Positions 8,879 to 17,935 of a DNA stretch of 64,000 nt are shown here, in pieces. The stretch is from positions 2,046,001 through 2,110,000 of the forward strand of contig CAWIMX010000001.1 in the NCBI GenBank assembly GCA_963837345.1, in the 5' to 3' direction. The DNA is from CAWIMX01 sp963837345. GTDB lineage: Bacteria; Acidobacteriota; Vicinamibacteria; Vicinamibacterales; CAVVIG01. A model generated the notes under the pieces. That model was not told the DNA's origin, searched no databases, and saw only the letters and a program-made list of their open reading frames with translations. Positions within the stretch are counted from its first letter, which is position 1. Each line of letters opens with the position of its first letter. The translations under genes and the position numbers were made by a program.

Positions 8879-11860
8879 TCAAAACCGGAGTCTGAATCCG
8901 AACTGCATCTGCTGCGGGAACCCGGCCGAGTTGGGCACCAGGAACTGCGACGACGAGCGGTTCCCGGTCGGGTTGCTGATGTTCTTGCGGCTGCCCAGGT
9001 TGAAGATGTCGTAGAAGAGATCGATGCTCTGCAGGCCGACGGCGACCGGGATCTGGTACCGGAACGAGACATCCACGGTCCTCGTCCCGTATCCATCGAT
9101 ACCGTTGATCACGGCGCGACCCGCCGAATCCACCTCGGAGACGATCGGTTTGGCGAGGTCGTCGATACCTTGAATCGGACGGTCGTTGTTACTGACATTG
9201 TCCCCGTTGGCATCGCGCCCGAGGGTCTCGTTGATGGGCCCGCCGCTCGCGGCGCTCAGCACCGCCGACACCGTGAACCGCTCGAACGGGTTGATCGTTG
9301 CGGCGAGGGCGAGCACGTTGCGCTTGTCCGACGCGAACCGGCCGTAGTCGGCACGGATGTCGTTGTCGCGCCACACCGTACGCGTATCCGGGTTGCCCAA
9401 TCCCACGTAGTTGCTCTTCTGAAGAGTGTACGCGATACGGCCGCTCCAATGCTGGGACATGCGCTTGACCAGCCCAATCTGCAGCGAATTGTAGTCGCCG
9501 TCGAGCGCCGAGTTGGTCTGCTGCTGCAGCACCCGCTGGTAGGTCGAGGTCAGCGCCGCGTCCGGAATCGAGCCGGCCGGCAGCTGATCGATCCAGGCCG
9601 AGATCCCGGGCCGGACGCCGTTCACCGGCTCGTTGAGGTCGATCTGCCCCATCTGATTCTTGCTGATGTTGCCGACGTAATCCGCCGTCATCGCCATGTA
9701 GGGGCCGAGCTGCTGGTTGACGCCGAAGCTCCAGGCCCAGGCATAGGCCATCTGCCGATTGGGGTCGTCGAAGAGCGGCGCCGACGTATTGAAGACCGAG
9801 CCGGCCAGGATGGCATCGCGCCGCTGCTCGATGTCGGCAATGCCCGCCGCGCTCAGCGTGGCCAAGCCCAGGTTCCCGGCCGAGTCCGTCGTGACATCCG
9901 GCACCAGAACGCAGTGGCAGGTGTCGGTCGCCGGCGTGATCGTCAGCGACGGGAATCGCGTCACGACGCCGTTCTGGATGAAGCGCAGCGGCACCGAAAT
10001 CGGCGTATAGGCGTTGAAGCGGCCGACGCCGCCGCGCACGACGCTCGTGCCGCTGCCGGTCGTGTCCCACACGAATCCGACGCGCGGCGCGAAATCGTCC
10101 TTGCTGGCGGGGGTGATCGACTGGTGATCCCACCGCACGCCCAGATTCAGCGTGAGGCGGTCCGCCGGACGCCATTTATCCTCCGCGAACCAGTACCCGC
10201 GATGGTCGGTCACCGATGTTTCCCAGCCGACATCGGCCGCGGGACCCACCGTGACGTCGAACCGCGCCGGATAGGTCGCCGGGTTCGCTGGATTGTATGG
10301 CAGGTCGCCGTTCGAGCCCGTGAACGTGAACGTGCCCGAGTTGGTGACGGTGTTCGGCACGTCCGAGTTGACGCTGTACCCGCCGCCGAACTTCAGCGTG
10401 TGCTCGCCGTGCCACGCGGGCACGAAGTAGCTGTACGCATCATCGAACGTGTAGGTGCGGATGGAGTTCCAGCCGCCCCCGCCGCCCTTGCCGGCGGTGT
10501 AGCTCGGGTGCGCGTTCGACTGGCCGAGGGTCAGCGGGTCGCGACCGTTGAAGCCGACGAACTCGATGCCGTAGCCGAGAACGCTGCTGGTGTCGTTGAA
10601 GAACGTCTGCGCGCCGCTGCGCAGGTCCTCCGCGATCCGGCCGACGCGCAGCACGTTCGATCCGCGGTCACCGATGATCGAGGTCAGCGATCCGGACTCG
10701 AGGTGATCCCAGTCCGCCTCGTACGCCTTCGCGTCCGGCGTCTGGTCGTTCGTGTTGAAGCCCTCGCCGACGGTCGGCGCCGCCTCGAACAGCGAGCGGT
10801 ACGAGAAGAAGTGGTTGGGCGTGATCTGGACGTCGAACCGGTTGAAGACGTTCTCGGCCCGCACTTCGAACGTGCCGAACTGGTCGGGCGCGAGCGGCAA
10901 GGCCGCGTCCGGAAAATCCTTATAGCCGGTGTTCTTCTCGTGATCGCGCTCGAAGGTCGAGAAGAAGTGTACGCGGTTGCGGATGATCGGCCCGCCGATG
11001 TTGAAGCCCGTCTGTGCCGTCGACTCCTGCGGCTTGTCCACGTCGGCCGGAAGGAACGCATTCCGCGAGTTGAACCTGTCGCTGCGCAAGTAGTCGTAGA
11101 AGCTGCCCTGGAAGGTGTTGGTGCCGCTGTGGCTGACCATGTTGATGATGGCGCCGCCGCCCCCGCCGTATTCGGCGCTGTACTGGTTCGCGAGCACCTG
11201 GTATTCCTGGATGTCGTCCAGCACGATGCGCACCTGCGTGCCCTGGCTGCCGCCGAGTCGATCGTCGTTGTTGTACATCCCGTCCAGCAAATAGACGTTC
11301 GACTGCGCCACGGTTCCGTTGGCCGTTACCTGGCCGCCCTCGAAGGAAGACTGGGCGGGATTGGGCGTCATGCCCGGAATGAGCTGCGTCAGCGCGGTGA
11401 AGTTCCGGAAGTTGGAGGGGATGTTCTCGATTTCCTGGCCGGTCAGCGTCCCGCCGATCCGGTTGTTGGTGCGCTCGACGAGCGGCGCGGCCGCAGTGAC
11501 CGTGAGGTTTTCCTCGACGCCCGCGAGCGCGAGCTTGAGGTCCATGATCATTTCATCGCCCGCGAGCAGCGTCACGTTCGGCCGACGGATGGTCCCGAAG
11601 CCCGCCAGCTCGGCCGACACGGTGTAGGTGCCCGGCTCGACGTTGGTGACCGAATAGGCGCCAGCGGCCTCGGAGACCACGCGGCGGACGACGCCGGTGT
11701 CCTCATTGGTGACGGTCACCGTGACGCCCGGTAGGGCCAGACCGTCCGGATCCACGACCTTCCCGGAGATCGACCCACGCTGCTGCGCGAACCCCGACGG
11801 CGCAACGGCGACGAAACACAGCGTCAAAAGCCACGACAGCGATCGGCCGAACCTGCGCAT
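8879..11860 (-). CDS. TonB-dependent receptor, Oar-like with carboxypeptidase-regulatory domain
   Basis: 993 residues. Signal peptide (to about GFAQQ), carboxypeptidase-regulatory-like domain (GSISGKVVDPDGLALPGVTV), plug domain (VYLLDGMYNNDDR; GGGGAIINMVSHSGTNTFQG), then a long outer-membrane beta-barrel ending in the aromatic QFGFRLRF tail expected for BAM-dependent insertion. The family exports or imports large substrates (Oar-type, SusC-related); the ligand is not known. First gene of a two-gene unit with the TPR protein at 7946. Confidence 0.87.
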   Translation of the reverse strand: MRRFGRSLSWLLTLCFVAVAPSGFAQQRGSISGKVVDPDGLALPGVTVTVTNEDTGVVRRVVSEAAGAYSVTNVEPGTYTVSAELAGFGTIRRPNVTLLAGDEMIMDLKLALAGVEENLTVTAAAPLVERTNNRIGGTLTGQEIENIPSNFRNFTALTQLIPGMTPNPAQSSFEGGQVTANGTVAQSNVYLLDGMYNNDDRLGGSQGTQVRIVLDDIQEYQVLANQYSAEYGGGGGAIINMVSHSGTNTFQGSFYDYLRSDRFNSRNAFLPADVDKPQESTAQTGFNIGGPIIRNRVHFFSTFERDHEKNTGYKDFPDAALPLAPDQFGTFEVRAENVFNRFDVQITPNHFFSYRSLFEAAPTVGEGFNTNDQTPDAKAYEADWDHLESGSLTSIIGDRGSNVLRVGRIAEDLRSGAQTFFNDTSSVLGYGIEFVGFNGRDPLTLGQSNAHPSYTAGKGGGGGWNSIRTYTFDDAYSYFVPAWHGEHTLKFGGGYSVNSDVPNTVTNSGTFTFTGSNGDLPYNPANPATYPARFDVTVGPAADVGWETSVTDHRGYWFAEDKWRPADRLTLNLGVRWDHQSITPASKDDFAPRVGFVWDTTGSGTSVVRGGVGRFNAYTPISVPLRFIQNGVVTRFPSLTITPATDTCHCVLVPDVTTDSAGNLGLATLSAAGIADIEQRRDAILAGSVFNTSAPLFDDPNRQMAYAWAWSFGVNQQLGPYMAMTADYVGNISKNQMGQIDLNEPVNGVRPGISAWIDQLPAGSIPDAALTSTYQRVLQQQTNSALDGDYNSLQIGLVKRMSQHWSGRIAYTLQKSNYVGLGNPDTRTVWRDNDIRADYGRFASDKRNVLALAATINPFERFTVSAVLSAASGGPINETLGRDANGDNVSNNDRPIQGIDDLAKPIVSEVDSAGRAVINGIDGYGTRTVDVSFRYQIPVAVGLQSIDLFYDIFNLGSRKNISNPTGNRSSSQFLVPNSAGFPQQMQFGFRLRF

Positions 11861-12216
11861 GGTCCCTCCTTGAGTTCGTGGGCGTACCCGGCTTACGCTT
11901 GCCTCATTGCGATTTCCTGACTAATGCTTGTCTGTCGCTTATACACCGGGGATCCGGACGACAAAGCCCTGTTTTCATGAAATATTCAGATTTCTCATTT
12001 CACCTTGTGTTCGTCGATTCGGAGGTCGGCCCGCACGGAACTGTCGATGCTCTGGCCGCGTAAGCCATTAGGAATGAGTCATATACATTGTGGAATCCGG
12101 AGCGATCCGCGGAACTTGATGTGGGGCGTGGCGCTGATCGGCGATCCAAGCGAGCGGATCGCGAGCGACAAATGTAGTGGTTTCGATGAGCTACCGAGCG
12201 GGCCGCGGACGGACGG
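11861..12216. other. Intergenic region upstream of the TonB receptor
   Basis: 356 bases between the receptor start and the ADOP permease stop. It is less GC-rich than its surroundings around 11890-12000 and holds a perfect ten-base palindrome TTTCATGAAA at 11973-11982 about 110 bases before the receptor ATG. This is presumably the receptor promoter region. No coding sequence is evident. Confidence 0.5.
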
Positions 12217-14868
12217 TTAATCCGAGCGAAGAGCGATCATCGGATCGATGCGCGCGGCGCGGCGCGCCGGGGCCAGACACGCCGCGACCGACACGCCGGC
12301 CAGCACGAAGATGACCGCGGCGTAGGTGACCGGATCGGTCGGCGACATCTCGACGAGCATGCGTTGAAGGACGACGCTGAGCGCCAGCGCGGCCGTCAGG
12401 CCCAGGCCCAACCCCGCGGCGAGCTGGATCAGCCCGCGCCGCAGAATCAGCCACGAGACCTGCCGCACCTGCGCGCCGAGCGCCATCCGCACGCCGATCT
12501 CCTGCTCCTGCTGCGACACGGCGTAGGCCATCACGGCGTAGAGACCGACCGACGAGAGCAGGAGGGCGATCGCCGCGAACCCTCCAAGCATGACGCCGAA
12601 GACGCGGTACGGCCATCGGCTGTCGGCCAGCAACTGGTCGAGGGTGCGGATCGTATCGACCGGCTGATCGCGATCGATCGCCTGTACGTCTCGGCGAACG
12701 CCGTTCAAGACCGCGGCTGGCGCCAGGTTGCTGCGCACGAGCAGCGATGGCGTGCCGGGCACCTCCTGACGGTAGGGCAGGTAGACCACTGGACCGAAGA
12801 ATGCGTCTCGCGCCGAGCCGTGGCGAATCGATGGCGCGACGCCCACGATCGTCCGCCACCCGGGCTCGGGGCGTCCGGGCTGCGGCTCGCGCTCGACGAA
12901 TCGGATTCGGCGGCCGATCGGATCGGCGCCGCCGAACTCCATCGACGCCAGACGCTCGTTGACGATGACGGTCTCGGAGCCCGGCGTTCCGTCGCTCGCG
13001 TCGAACCCGCGCCCTGTGAGGAGCCGCACGCGGATCACGTCGAAAAATGCGGGGCTGATGGTCACGATCGAGACGAATCGATGCTGGCTGTCCTGCCGGC
13101 CGTCCACCTCGAGGCGCCGCTCGCCTCCGTCGTCGGGCGGGACGCCGGTGGTCAGAGCCACGGCGTCCACGCCGGGAATCGCCGTGAGCTGCGGCTCGAG
13201 CCGTTCGAAGAAGTCGCGCCGGGCCTCGGCGTCCGCATACTTCGCCTGCACCAGATCGATGGGCATGGCCATCAAGTGATCGGTGGGGAAGCCCACGTCG
13301 AGCGTGTAGAGCTTGAGGAAGCTCCTGAGCATCAATCCGGCCCCGACCAGCACGACGAGAGCGAGCGAGATCTCTGCCACGACGATCCCGCTGCTGAACC
13401 ACCGCGCGCAGCGGCTGCCGACGCCGCCCCGGCCGCCTTCCTTGAGAAGGGCGGCGTTGCGCGCGCTCGAGACCTGCACGGCCGGCGCGAGGCCGAAGAG
13501 CCCCGCCGTGACCACGCAGATCGTCGCTACGTATCCGAACACCACGTAATCGGGGGTGAAGACGATCCAGTACGGCATGCCGGGATCCTGCACCGCGGCG
13601 GCGAACAGCCGCACGCCCCCGATTGCCAGGAGCAGGCCAAGCCCCCCTCCGACGAAGCCGAGGACCAGGTTTTCGACCATGAGCTGCCGGACCACGCGGG
13701 CGCGTGTGGCCCCGAGTGCCAGACGGACCGCGACCTCGCGCGCGCGGTGCGCCGATCGTGACAGCAGGAGGTTGGCGACGTTGGCGCAGGCGATCAGCAA
13801 GACCAGGCTCACGACGCCCATCAGGGCGAGGAACATGACGCGCGCCTGGCCGCCGACGAAACGTTCGGTGAAGGTCTCGACGCGGGCGCCGACGAGGCTC
13901 AGGCTTGCGTCCGGGTAGTCGGCGGCCATCTGGCGCGCAATGCCGTCCAGTTCCGCCTGCGCGGTCCGCCGGCTGGCCCCGTCGTTGAGCCGGCCGAACA
14001 CGAGCAGCGGTCGCGTCGTCCGGCTCTCCTCGGTCGCGGTCGGAACAAACGGCGTCCACACCTCGGTGTTGAACGGGAACTTCATGCCGGCGGGCATGAC
14101 ACCGACGATCGTGGCCAGACGGCCATTGACGCGAACCGGACGGCCCACGACGCCCGGATCGGCGCCGTAGCGCGCATTCCAGATCTCGTTGCCGATGATG
14201 GCGACCGGATCGGCGCCAGGCCGCTCGTCGGCGGGCGCGAAATCGCGGCCCAGGATGGGCCCGACGCCGATGATGCCGAATGTGTTGCCCGTGATGCGCG
14301 CGCCCCGCGCCCGCTGGGGCAGGGCGCGGTCGTCGCCGATCGTGAGGGCGTCGTCGGTGAAGGCGCCAATGGCCTGGAACGTGTGGCTTCGGGCGCGCCA
14401 GTCCTCCAGCTCCGGGCTGGACACCGTCGCGCGCGCTCCCGAGCGCGTCTGCCATGACAGCACGAGCAGGCGGTTCGCGTCCGGGAACGGCAGTCCCCGC
14501 AGAAAGGCCGCGTTGACGATCGTGAAGCCGGTCGCGTTGACGCCGATGCCCAATGCCAACGCGCCGATGGCCGCCGCCGAAAACCAGCGCTCCCTGGCGA
14601 GCAGGCGGACGGCGAAGCGCAGATCCTGGAGGACGCTGTCGAGACCGGGCAGCCCGCGCGCGCTCCGGTGCTGCTCTTGCAGCGAGGCGCGGCCGCCCAT
14701 GCGCAGAAGCGCCTGCCGGCGCGCCTCGTCGGGCGCCATCCCCCGGCCCACATGGTCATCAGCGAGCATGTCGAGGTGCGCGTCGAGCTCCTGGGCGAAA
14801 TCGCGGTCGAGATCGGCGGATCGGAGGAACGCGCGACAGCGGGCAACCAGCGTTCGCAACCTGGCCAT
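12217..14868 (-). CDS. ADOP-family ABC transporter permease (MacB/FtsX-like)
   Basis: 883 residues. An N-terminal soluble segment (about 1-85, with DRDFAQELDAHLDMLADD) typical of the acidobacterial duplicated-orphan-permease group precedes two MacB periplasmic core regions and two FtsX-type blocks of membrane helices (VVSLVLLIACANVANLLLSR near the middle; ALLLSSVGLYAVMAYAVSQQ near the end, followed by EIGVRMALGA). No ATPase is encoded nearby, as usual for this family. The N-terminal segment plus PadR partner suggests a regulated envelope stress or efflux role (inference). It starts three bases after the PadR stop. Confidence 0.88.
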   Translation of the reverse strand: MARLRTLVARCRAFLRSADLDRDFAQELDAHLDMLADDHVGRGMAPDEARRQALLRMGGRASLQEQHRSARGLPGLDSVLQDLRFAVRLLARERWFSAAAIGALALGIGVNATGFTIVNAAFLRGLPFPDANRLLVLSWQTRSGARATVSSPELEDWRARSHTFQAIGAFTDDALTIGDDRALPQRARGARITGNTFGIIGVGPILGRDFAPADERPGADPVAIIGNEIWNARYGADPGVVGRPVRVNGRLATIVGVMPAGMKFPFNTEVWTPFVPTATEESRTTRPLLVFGRLNDGASRRTAQAELDGIARQMAADYPDASLSLVGARVETFTERFVGGQARVMFLALMGVVSLVLLIACANVANLLLSRSAHRAREVAVRLALGATRARVVRQLMVENLVLGFVGGGLGLLLAIGGVRLFAAAVQDPGMPYWIVFTPDYVVFGYVATICVVTAGLFGLAPAVQVSSARNAALLKEGGRGGVGSRCARWFSSGIVVAEISLALVVLVGAGLMLRSFLKLYTLDVGFPTDHLMAMPIDLVQAKYADAEARRDFFERLEPQLTAIPGVDAVALTTGVPPDDGGERRLEVDGRQDSQHRFVSIVTISPAFFDVIRVRLLTGRGFDASDGTPGSETVIVNERLASMEFGGADPIGRRIRFVEREPQPGRPEPGWRTIVGVAPSIRHGSARDAFFGPVVYLPYRQEVPGTPSLLVRSNLAPAAVLNGVRRDVQAIDRDQPVDTIRTLDQLLADSRWPYRVFGVMLGGFAAIALLLSSVGLYAVMAYAVSQQEQEIGVRMALGAQVRQVSWLILRRGLIQLAAGLGLGLTAALALSVVLQRMLVEMSPTDPVTYAAVIFVLAGVSVAACLAPARRAARIDPMIALRSD

Positions 14869-14871
14869 GGA

Positions 14872-15216
14872 TCACCTCCGCGGCTCGAGGCGGAGCAGCC
14901 GCCCGATGATTTCCGAGACGCGCGCCCAGTGCTCGGCTTCCGACGCGAGCTGCGTCCGGCCCGCTCGCGAGATCGCATAGAACTTGGCGCGTCGCTTGTT
15001 GTCCGAGACGCCCCACTCGGCCGTGATCCAGCCCTTGTGCACCAGGCGGATGAGGCAGAGATAGATGGTGCCCTGATTGACCTGCAGGGCGTCCTGGCTG
15101 AGCTGCTCGAGGCGCCGGGCGATGCCGTAGCCGTGCATCGGCCCCATGGCGTCCAATGTCTTCAGCACCATCAGATCGAGGGTGCCCTGGAGGATCTCGG
15201 ACCGGTCCGCGGCCAT
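14872..15216 (-). CDS. PadR-family transcriptional regulator
   Basis: 114 residues with the PadR winged helix: EILQGTLDLMVLKTLDAMGP, MHGYGIARRLEQLS, NQGTIYLCLIRLVHKGWI, and the beta wing NKRRAKFYAISRAGRTQL. PadR proteins repress small-molecule-responsive genes and often their own operon. Co-operonic with the ADOP permease (three-base gap), which it likely controls. A good Shine-Dalgarno AGGAG sits seven bases before the ATG. Confidence 0.9.
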   Translation of the reverse strand: MAADRSEILQGTLDLMVLKTLDAMGPMHGYGIARRLEQLSQDALQVNQGTIYLCLIRLVHKGWITAEWGVSDNKRRAKFYAISRAGRTQLASEAEHWARVSEIIGRLLRLEPRR

Positions 15217-15223
15217 CGCCGTG

Positions 15224-15271
15224 CTCCTGTGGGTTGCTTAGAGGAGCCTAGCCGATTCTCCTGTGGGATGC
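15224..15271 (-). promoter_or_regulatory. Direct repeats in the PadR-ADOP promoter
   Basis: CTCCTGTGGGTTGC (15224-15237) recurs as CTCCTGTGGGATGC (15258-15271), start-to-start 34 bases, 13 of 14 identical. On the transcribed strand the proximal copy contains the PadR ribosome-binding site, so a factor bound there would block translation initiation or transcription. Candidate PadR autoregulatory sites. Confidence 0.4.
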
Positions 15272-15297
15272 AAACAGAAGACCTGAACGGGGCGCCG

Positions 15298-17928
15298 CTA
15301 TTCCGTGGGTCGCAGGAGCTGCCGGAACGTCAGCGTATTCACGTCGCGGAACATCGGGGTTCCGGGGGGCAGCTTCGACGGCAGCAGGAAGTCGCTGTCG
15401 AACGCATAGCTCCGATTGCCCGGAGTGTAGGTGTACACGCAGCACTTGAACGTGCCGATCGCCTGCCGGCTGATGTAGAAGCTGATGATCGATCCGCGAT
15501 AGTAGACGGTTCCGCCGCTGCCCCAATCCTCGAGCAGCCTCAGCAGGTTGTGCGCCCCGCCGTCCATGCCGAGGTTTACCTCGCCATAGCCAGGGCGGGG
15601 AAACGAAATGTTCTTCCCGGTCACGGCGGCGAACCGATAGCCGGTATTGCTCGGTGCTTTCTGGCCCGGATCGTGCGGGTAGCGATAGAACGAGCTCACG
15701 TCGTTCCACGAATTGGAGAGCAGCGTCACGGCATCGGCGATCACCGATGCGGCGATGTGGGGGTCGGCGCTCGTGTTCGTCGATGTCGCGTTGTAGTTCC
15801 CCTCGACGTAGATCGGATTTTCCGCGACAACGGTGAGGCCGCCGATCGCTTCCGATCGCAGCGAGCTGCCGCCGGTGAGTTTCAACGCCCGGCGGAAGAA
15901 GATCGGCCGGTTGCCGCGCATGATCTCGGCATTGGTCGCCACCGTGGCATCGCTGGTCGCCGTGAGCACCGTGCTCGGGGCGACCGAGCCGTTGAGGGGC
16001 GAGGCCGCGCCCGGCGGCAGGGTGTCGTACGCGCCGGCATAGCTGGCCTTCGCGCCATACATGTCGAGAAGGCCGTTGCCGTTCACGTCCTCGGACGCAT
16101 CAAGGGTTCCATCGGATGTGCCGGAGGTCGAGCTGGGGTTGATGATGTCTTCGTAGCCGAACTCGCCCGTCTCCTGGTTGGCGGCGTTCCGGTTGTTGCG
16201 TCGATCCGAAAAATAGACGATGTAGCCGTTGTTGTTGTAGGCGGTTGAGCCGCTCGTGCCGATGGCGCCCAGAAACCAGCGGGCCAGGTTGTTCGTGTCG
16301 AGCTCGACGTAGTACATCACGCCCCCCACGAACATGTACCGCGTGTTCTGCGAGCCCGACTCGTCGCGGCGAAGGCCTTCGCGCGGATCGTAGAGGGCGA
16401 GCGGCCAGTAGTCGGTGGCCGTCGGGCTCACGACGCCGCCGCTCGTGGTCGCGCAGTGGTACTTGTAGGTCGAGTTGGCGCTGGTCGACGGCACGTCCTT
16501 CACCCGCTCGAGCCGGAGTATCGCGTTCGGTTGCGGTTCGGTGCCGAGGCAGGCGTTCAGCACGCTCTTCACCGTCGTCGTGCCAGTGGCGTTCGAGCCG
16601 GTGAACGGCGTGTTGAGCGCGCCGTTCGCCAGATTCCGGCCGGCCACGCCGAGATTCAGGATCTCGCTGGTCACGTCCTGCCACGTGTGGTCGGCCCGCT
16701 GCACGTCGATCTTGATGTACCCGCCGATGAGGCCGACGCCCGCATTGGTCTTGTAGTTGCCGGTGCCCAACGAGGCGGCGAGCGGCGCGCCGCCGAAGAC
16801 GCCGGATTCGAGCGATACCGGGGTGCCGGCCGCCGCCTCCGGCAGGCCCGTGATGTCGGCCTGCGTGTCCGACAGCAGGATCCGCAGGCTCGCCTGGCTG
16901 TAGAACCGCTGCTCGTACACGAGCGGCGACGTGCCGTCTTCGCCTGGGGCCGGCCGCCGGATCAGGTCGATCGGCTTGGCGCCGGCCGAGACGAGGGGCA
17001 GATCGAGCTGCTTGGCGCCCGTGCGGCCGTTGCGGATGTATCCGTTGTAGGTGCCGACCGACAGGTTGGTCCAGGTCGGCTCGTTGGCCGACGACCCCAC
17101 ATCGCCCGTGACGCTGCCTTCGGTCATGCCGAGATTCCGGTACGTGCCCGACGACTTGGCCATCTTCACCGTGCCGTTGTAGCTCGACGAGGTCGCGTAG
17201 CCGTTATCGAGGTACTTGCGCACGATCTCGCCGACCGCCGTCACGCGATCCGACAGCGTGAGCGTGCTCCCGCCGCCGGAGGCCAGGTACAGATTGCCGT
17301 TCGTGTGCACGCGGCCGCCGAACGAGAAGTCGTCGCCGGCGTGGAACGCAAGGCTGGTTTCCGAGAACAGCCCGAACTGGAACACCGGCACCGCGACGGT
17401 CTGCAGCGTCCGGCGCATCCGGACTTCCGTGCCCGACTGCGACTGCGCGGTCACCGTGATGTCGTAGGGCGTGACGATGCCGAGGAAGCCCTGATACGGC
17501 CCGGCGGCGATGGTCGTGCCGTTCGGGTCCGCCGGCGACGGATCGCCGTGAGCGTCCGGCGTGAAGGTGATGGCATAGCCCGATCCGCCGTCCGGGGCCA
17601 CGTACGAGAAGCCGGGAATCGTCGGCGGGTGGCTGGCGATGTCGGACAGCTCGGAAGCGCTCGGCGCGTACGTCGAGCTGAAGAGGTTCGCGAGGTCCGA
17701 CGTCAGCTTCTCCAGGCCCGCGTGGGCGGCCGCGTACACCTGGGTCTGATCCCGATCCACGCCGCTCGACCGCTGATCGGCGATGACCGCCGTCGTGAAG
17801 CCCACCAGGAGCGCCGACAGCAGCATCATGATCATGAGCGTGACCATCAGCGCGATGCCGCGCTCTTCCGTGCCAGGGCCCCCCGCGCGGTGCCGCGCCC
17901 GTCCGTTCCGTGCCATACCGTTCTCCAT
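15298..17928 (-). CDS. PilX-like type IV pilus assembly protein, unusually large
   Basis: 876 residues, far longer than typical PilX (about 200). The N-terminus carries a prepilin-like segment: ERG followed by IALMVTLMIMMLLSALLVGF, with no glutamate at mature position 5, as is usual for PilX/GspK-type minor pilins. The rest is a large Ser/Thr/Gly-rich exported domain with two adjacent cysteines near the C-terminus (FKCCVYTYTP). Probably tip-located and possibly adhesive, replacing PilY1 (inference). The ribosome site AGGA is six bases before the ATG. Last gene of the pilin operon; the preceding pilW stop is seven bases away. Confidence 0.75.
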   Translation of the reverse strand: MENGMARNGRARHRAGGPGTEERGIALMVTLMIMMLLSALLVGFTTAVIADQRSSGVDRDQTQVYAAAHAGLEKLTSDLANLFSSTYAPSASELSDIASHPPTIPGFSYVAPDGGSGYAITFTPDAHGDPSPADPNGTTIAAGPYQGFLGIVTPYDITVTAQSQSGTEVRMRRTLQTVAVPVFQFGLFSETSLAFHAGDDFSFGGRVHTNGNLYLASGGGSTLTLSDRVTAVGEIVRKYLDNGYATSSSYNGTVKMAKSSGTYRNLGMTEGSVTGDVGSSANEPTWTNLSVGTYNGYIRNGRTGAKQLDLPLVSAGAKPIDLIRRPAPGEDGTSPLVYEQRFYSQASLRILLSDTQADITGLPEAAAGTPVSLESGVFGGAPLAASLGTGNYKTNAGVGLIGGYIKIDVQRADHTWQDVTSEILNLGVAGRNLANGALNTPFTGSNATGTTTVKSVLNACLGTEPQPNAILRLERVKDVPSTSANSTYKYHCATTSGGVVSPTATDYWPLALYDPREGLRRDESGSQNTRYMFVGGVMYYVELDTNNLARWFLGAIGTSGSTAYNNNGYIVYFSDRRNNRNAANQETGEFGYEDIINPSSTSGTSDGTLDASEDVNGNGLLDMYGAKASYAGAYDTLPPGAASPLNGSVAPSTVLTATSDATVATNAEIMRGNRPIFFRRALKLTGGSSLRSEAIGGLTVVAENPIYVEGNYNATSTNTSADPHIAASVIADAVTLLSNSWNDVSSFYRYPHDPGQKAPSNTGYRFAAVTGKNISFPRPGYGEVNLGMDGGAHNLLRLLEDWGSGGTVYYRGSIISFYISRQAIGTFKCCVYTYTPGNRSYAFDSDFLLPSKLPPGTPMFRDVNTLTFRQLLRPTE

Positions 17929-17935
17929 GATCGTC

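Noticed and set aside
9170..11734. 854-codon plus-strand frame opposite the TonB receptor
   Set aside because: Arg/Val/Glu-rich antisense shadow of a well-supported receptor; no family motifs.
12191..14455. 754-codon minus-strand frame overlapping the ADOP permease
   Set aside because: Arg-rich alternative frame of the permease gene, with no domain match.
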